DNA of 19,637 nucleotides. It comes from Willaertia magna (taxonomy: Eukaryota > Heterolobosea > Eutetramitea > Acrasida > Naegleriidae). Where the stretch lies: NCBI GenBank assembly GCA_902984215.1, contig CADWAF010004189.1, positions 1-19,637 of the forward strand. The letters run 5' to 3'. Shown piece after piece: positions 17,397 to 19,637 of the stretch (positions are counted from its first letter, which is position 1; each line of letters opens with the position of its first letter). The notes beneath the pieces were generated by a model. That model was not told the DNA's origin, did no database searches, and saw nothing but the letters and a program-made list of their open reading frames with translations. Both the position numbers and the translations under genes were made by a program.

Positions 17397-18042
17397 TTAT
17401 GAAAAGGGATATTCTAGTATTATTTTTGCTGAAGTACCTGAATTGGCAGTTGACTTGACACATTCATATTCAAAGAAAGCAATTGAAGAATTTTTAAAAG
17501 TTGAATTATTTACAAGATTTCCATTGGATGGAAAATATTATTTAATTAAAGGAAATGCCTTTTTTAGTTTAGGTATGTTTGAACAAGCAATCCATTGTTA
17601 TCAATACGTTGATAAATATTCTTCCAAATTGGTAAGTAGTTTATTTTTTGACACACAACATTTTACAATGAAACAACCTGGAACGTTATAGCCAAAACAA
17701 TCAGTTATTGATGCCATTGTAAACTCTTGTAATAGTTTAGTTGCAATGGGTTATGCTCCAATGTGTTTAACGGAAATTGATAAATATATTGAAAAATATG
17801 AAGGTGATATTCGTTTAAGATTATTAAAGATTTATGTTGAAGAAGTAATGTGTAAATCAAAAGCTGATCTTACTGATGTTAAAGAAAAATGTATAAATAT
17901 AATTAAAGAATTATCTGATCCAAACTTTAAAATAGCTGATGATAGTAGACCTTATTTTAACAACTCTTTAGAATATGTAAAACGTAAAATTACACATTTG
18001 GAAAATTCTATTAATGATCCAAATATTGCTGAAACGTGGTAA
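17395..18042 (+). CDS. Helical-repeat (TPR-like) protein lacking a visible 5' end
   Basis: An open frame from 17395 to a 60-nt intron (17632-17691, GTAAGT...TATAG, phase 0), then exon 17692-18042 ending TAA. About 195 residues are visible. The segment GKYYLIKGNAFFSLGMFEQAIHCYQYV (about 17530-17610) has the spacing of a tetratricopeptide repeat, and the rest is predicted helical (ITHLENSINDPN near the end). There is no in-frame ATG before the repeat region, and a TAA lies at 17392-17394, so the start is absent or on an upstream exon; AAAAG at 17402-17406 could be an acceptor. It shares its truncated 5' boundary with the divergent ATP-grasp remnant. Probably a protein-binding scaffold or a broken gene. 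Family not recognised. Confidence 0.55.
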
Positions 18043-18206
18043 TTAAAGCTTAGACTTTTTAAAATTTATTTGTTAAATTTACTTAAACTTTAAACTTTTA
18101 TAACCACATAATTAGTCATTTGAATTTGATTGCCCGATGTAACAATCATTAGCTCTTTACAAGAAGATTTTACAATCAAAAAAATAAAAAAAAAATTAAA
18201 AAAAAA

Positions 18207-19637
18207 ATGGAACAAAACGTTTTGAATTTCACAGAAATTTTAAAATTAGAAAAGGATTGCCACGGAAATATAAACGATTTCACTTATTATTATTTTCTTT
18301 TCGATTTCTTTTCCATCAAGGAATTATCAACTTTTCTTTTATTAAATTTTGAAATTACAAAAAATTTATTAGAAAATGAAAATTTTTGGGAAAGAAAAAA
18401 TGTTCAATATTTTCACACTTTAAATTCTTTACGTTTTGAATTATTAAATTATTTTACAAATTTTTGGAATAATGAAAAATCTTTACAATTTGAAAATTTG
18501 TATAATTGTAAAGAATTAAAAAATATTAGTAATGTTATTGTTGATAGTTATTCTTTGGATAAAAATAGATTACAAAGAGAATGTAAAAATCAATGGATTA
18601 TTGTAAAGTGTTTATATTTATTAGAGAATGTTAATTTTTTTACAAAATTAAAGTTTTTTAAAAAAATTAAAATTTCAAAAAACTTTTTAATTTTCAGATT
18701 CTTTACAATTTTATTTAAAACAAAAAGATATCATCAAAATATTTATTGTTTAACAAATGATGAAATACCAAATGATTTTAAAATGTCAACTTATTTTAGA
18801 CAAATTTACGATATTGATACTAATGACAACGAAGAAGAAATTAAATTACAATACAAATATATCTTTACAACACACTTTTTACAAACAATGAAACAAAAAT
18901 TAAAATTGACAAGTGACATGTTAATGCATTGTTTCTCAAAAACTAACTTTCCACATTATTTTCTATATTTTTTTTCTAACGGTTATTCCTGTAATTTTCA
19001 AGATAGTTTCAACTTTTTACATGAAAGAAATCAATCACGTAAAGAACTATTTAAAAAGGAAAATTTATTTTTATTATTAAATATAGATTTTAGTTTAGAT
19101 AGATCTTATTATACAAAATATATACAATTATGTCCTTGTGTATCAATTAAAGAAGAAGAAAAGAATGAAAAGAATAAATTAATTGTATATTTATTTGAAG
19201 AATATGTTAATAATGTTAATAGTTATAAATATATTTATCCTGACGATATTACAAAAATTGTAAATCATTTAGATAATTTCTTTACAGTAATGATAGTCAA
19301 TAATGTAGGATTTCCTTTATTTGAAAGATATTATCCAAAAATAAGTATAATGGATTATATTTTAGCATTGTCAAGAACGAAAGCACAAAATAATTTTATT
19401 GTGAAAAATTATTTAGAAAGATTTATTGGAAAATCATCTTATTTTAAATCTATGAATAATATTGATGATATTTATCAATCGTTAACTGATTTAATAAATA
19501 ATGGTATTACAAAAAGTGCTTGTAAAATTAAGAATAATTTATTATTAAAAATAAAAGAAAAGAATGATTCAAATGATTTTAATTTGAGAGAATTTTGTAA
19601 TGAAATGAATTTAAAATATCCAACAAGAAAAGAAATG
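18207..19637 (+). CDS. Unidentified large protein, possibly F-box-like N-terminus (partial at window end)
   Basis: I translated the frame from ATG 18207 codon by codon. It stays open for 477 codons to the last base without a stop, which is unlikely by chance in DNA this AT-rich. An A-rich leader precedes the ATG. Residues about 24-61 (YYYFLFDFFSIKELSTFLL...ENENFWERK) have the spacing of an F-box: a leucine-rich helix pair, then LLENExxWxR. This is a weak match by eye. The rest is rich in Asn, Lys, Phe and Tyr, contains a short acidic/Lys stretch (EEEKNEKNK), and shows no transmembrane or catalytic motif I know. If the F-box reading is right, it would be a substrate adaptor for an SCF ubiquitin ligase; otherwise the function is unknown. 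Confidence 0.7.
   Translation, partial: MEQNVLNFTEILKLEKDCHGNINDFTYYYFLFDFFSIKELSTFLLLNFEITKNLLENENFWERKNVQYFHTLNSLRFELLNYFTNFWNNEKSLQFENLYNCKELKNISNVIVDSYSLDKNRLQRECKNQWIIVKCLYLLENVNFFTKLKFFKKIKISKNFLIFRFFTILFKTKRYHQNIYCLTNDEIPNDFKMSTYFRQIYDIDTNDNEEEIKLQYKYIFTTHFLQTMKQKLKLTSDMLMHCFSKTNFPHYFLYFFSNGYSCNFQDSFNFLHERNQSRKELFKKENLFLLLNIDFSLDRSYYTKYIQLCPCVSIKEEEKNEKNKLIVYLFEEYVNNVNSYKYIYPDDITKIVNHLDNFFTVMIVNNVGFPLFERYYPKISIMDYILALSRTKAQNNFIVKNYLERFIGKSSYFKSMNNIDDIYQSLTDLINNGITKSACKIKNNLLLKIKEKNDSNDFNLREFCNEMNLKYPTRKEM

Noticed and set aside
1..19637. tRNA or rRNA genes
   Set aside because: I found no tRNA-like T-loop/acceptor combination and no rRNA-like GC-richer block on either strand; a dedicated scan could still find a divergent tRNA.

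Overview
The window looks like nuclear DNA of an AT-rich, intron-bearing unicellular eukaryote. It has short GT-AG introns (38 to 135 nt, usually opening GTAAGT), Asn- and Gln-rich tracts, one gene per transcript on both strands, and a CCT chaperonin subunit, protein kinases and a BRCT domain. It could be a dictyostelid-like amoebozoan, a heterolobosean or another AT-rich protist. I cannot name the species. Stops are mostly TAA, and TGT encodes Cys without internal TGA in the long genes, so the standard code fits.

Layout. 209-2204 (-) is a three-exon CCT/TCP-1 chaperonin subunit. 2390-2639 (+) is a decayed fragment of an SseB-like gene. 3046-3789 (+) is a small secreted or GPI-type glycoprotein, convergent with the SseB-domain-like protein at 3930-4922 (-). 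5501-6091 (+) is a basic low-complexity protein. 6324-7321 (-) is a helical-repeat protein and 7403-8317 (-) a type I membrane protein. 8663-10550 (+) encodes two protein kinase domains in tandem, with a frameshift in the second. 10561-about 11426 (+) is a BRCT protein broken into successive frames. 11507-12490 (+) is the second SseB-like copy, followed by a truncated antisense remnant of the secreted-glycoprotein gene (12584-12732). 12756-17396 (-) is an ATP-grasp gene split by a complete 3.69-kb DNA transposon (13606-17294). 17395-18042 (+) is a helical-repeat gene without a visible 5' end, and 18207-19637 (+) is an unidentified gene running off the window.

Two themes stand out. First, a block made of the secreted glycoprotein gene and the SseB-like gene, convergent, has been copied in inverted orientation within about 8 kb. 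A third, decayed SseB-like piece lies near the CCT gene. Second, the right half is a site of rearrangement. A transposon with 15-bp terminal inverted repeats and a 7-bp target duplication sits inside the ATP-grasp gene, beside a 24-bp tandem duplication that contains the target, and just past it two divergent genes both lose their 5' ends at one junction.

The most puzzling stretch is 10040-11430. The second kinase domain and the BRCT gene need a series of frame changes, and every one is in the same (+1) direction. Decay, sequence error and programmed frameshifting can all be tested; I do not claim the last.
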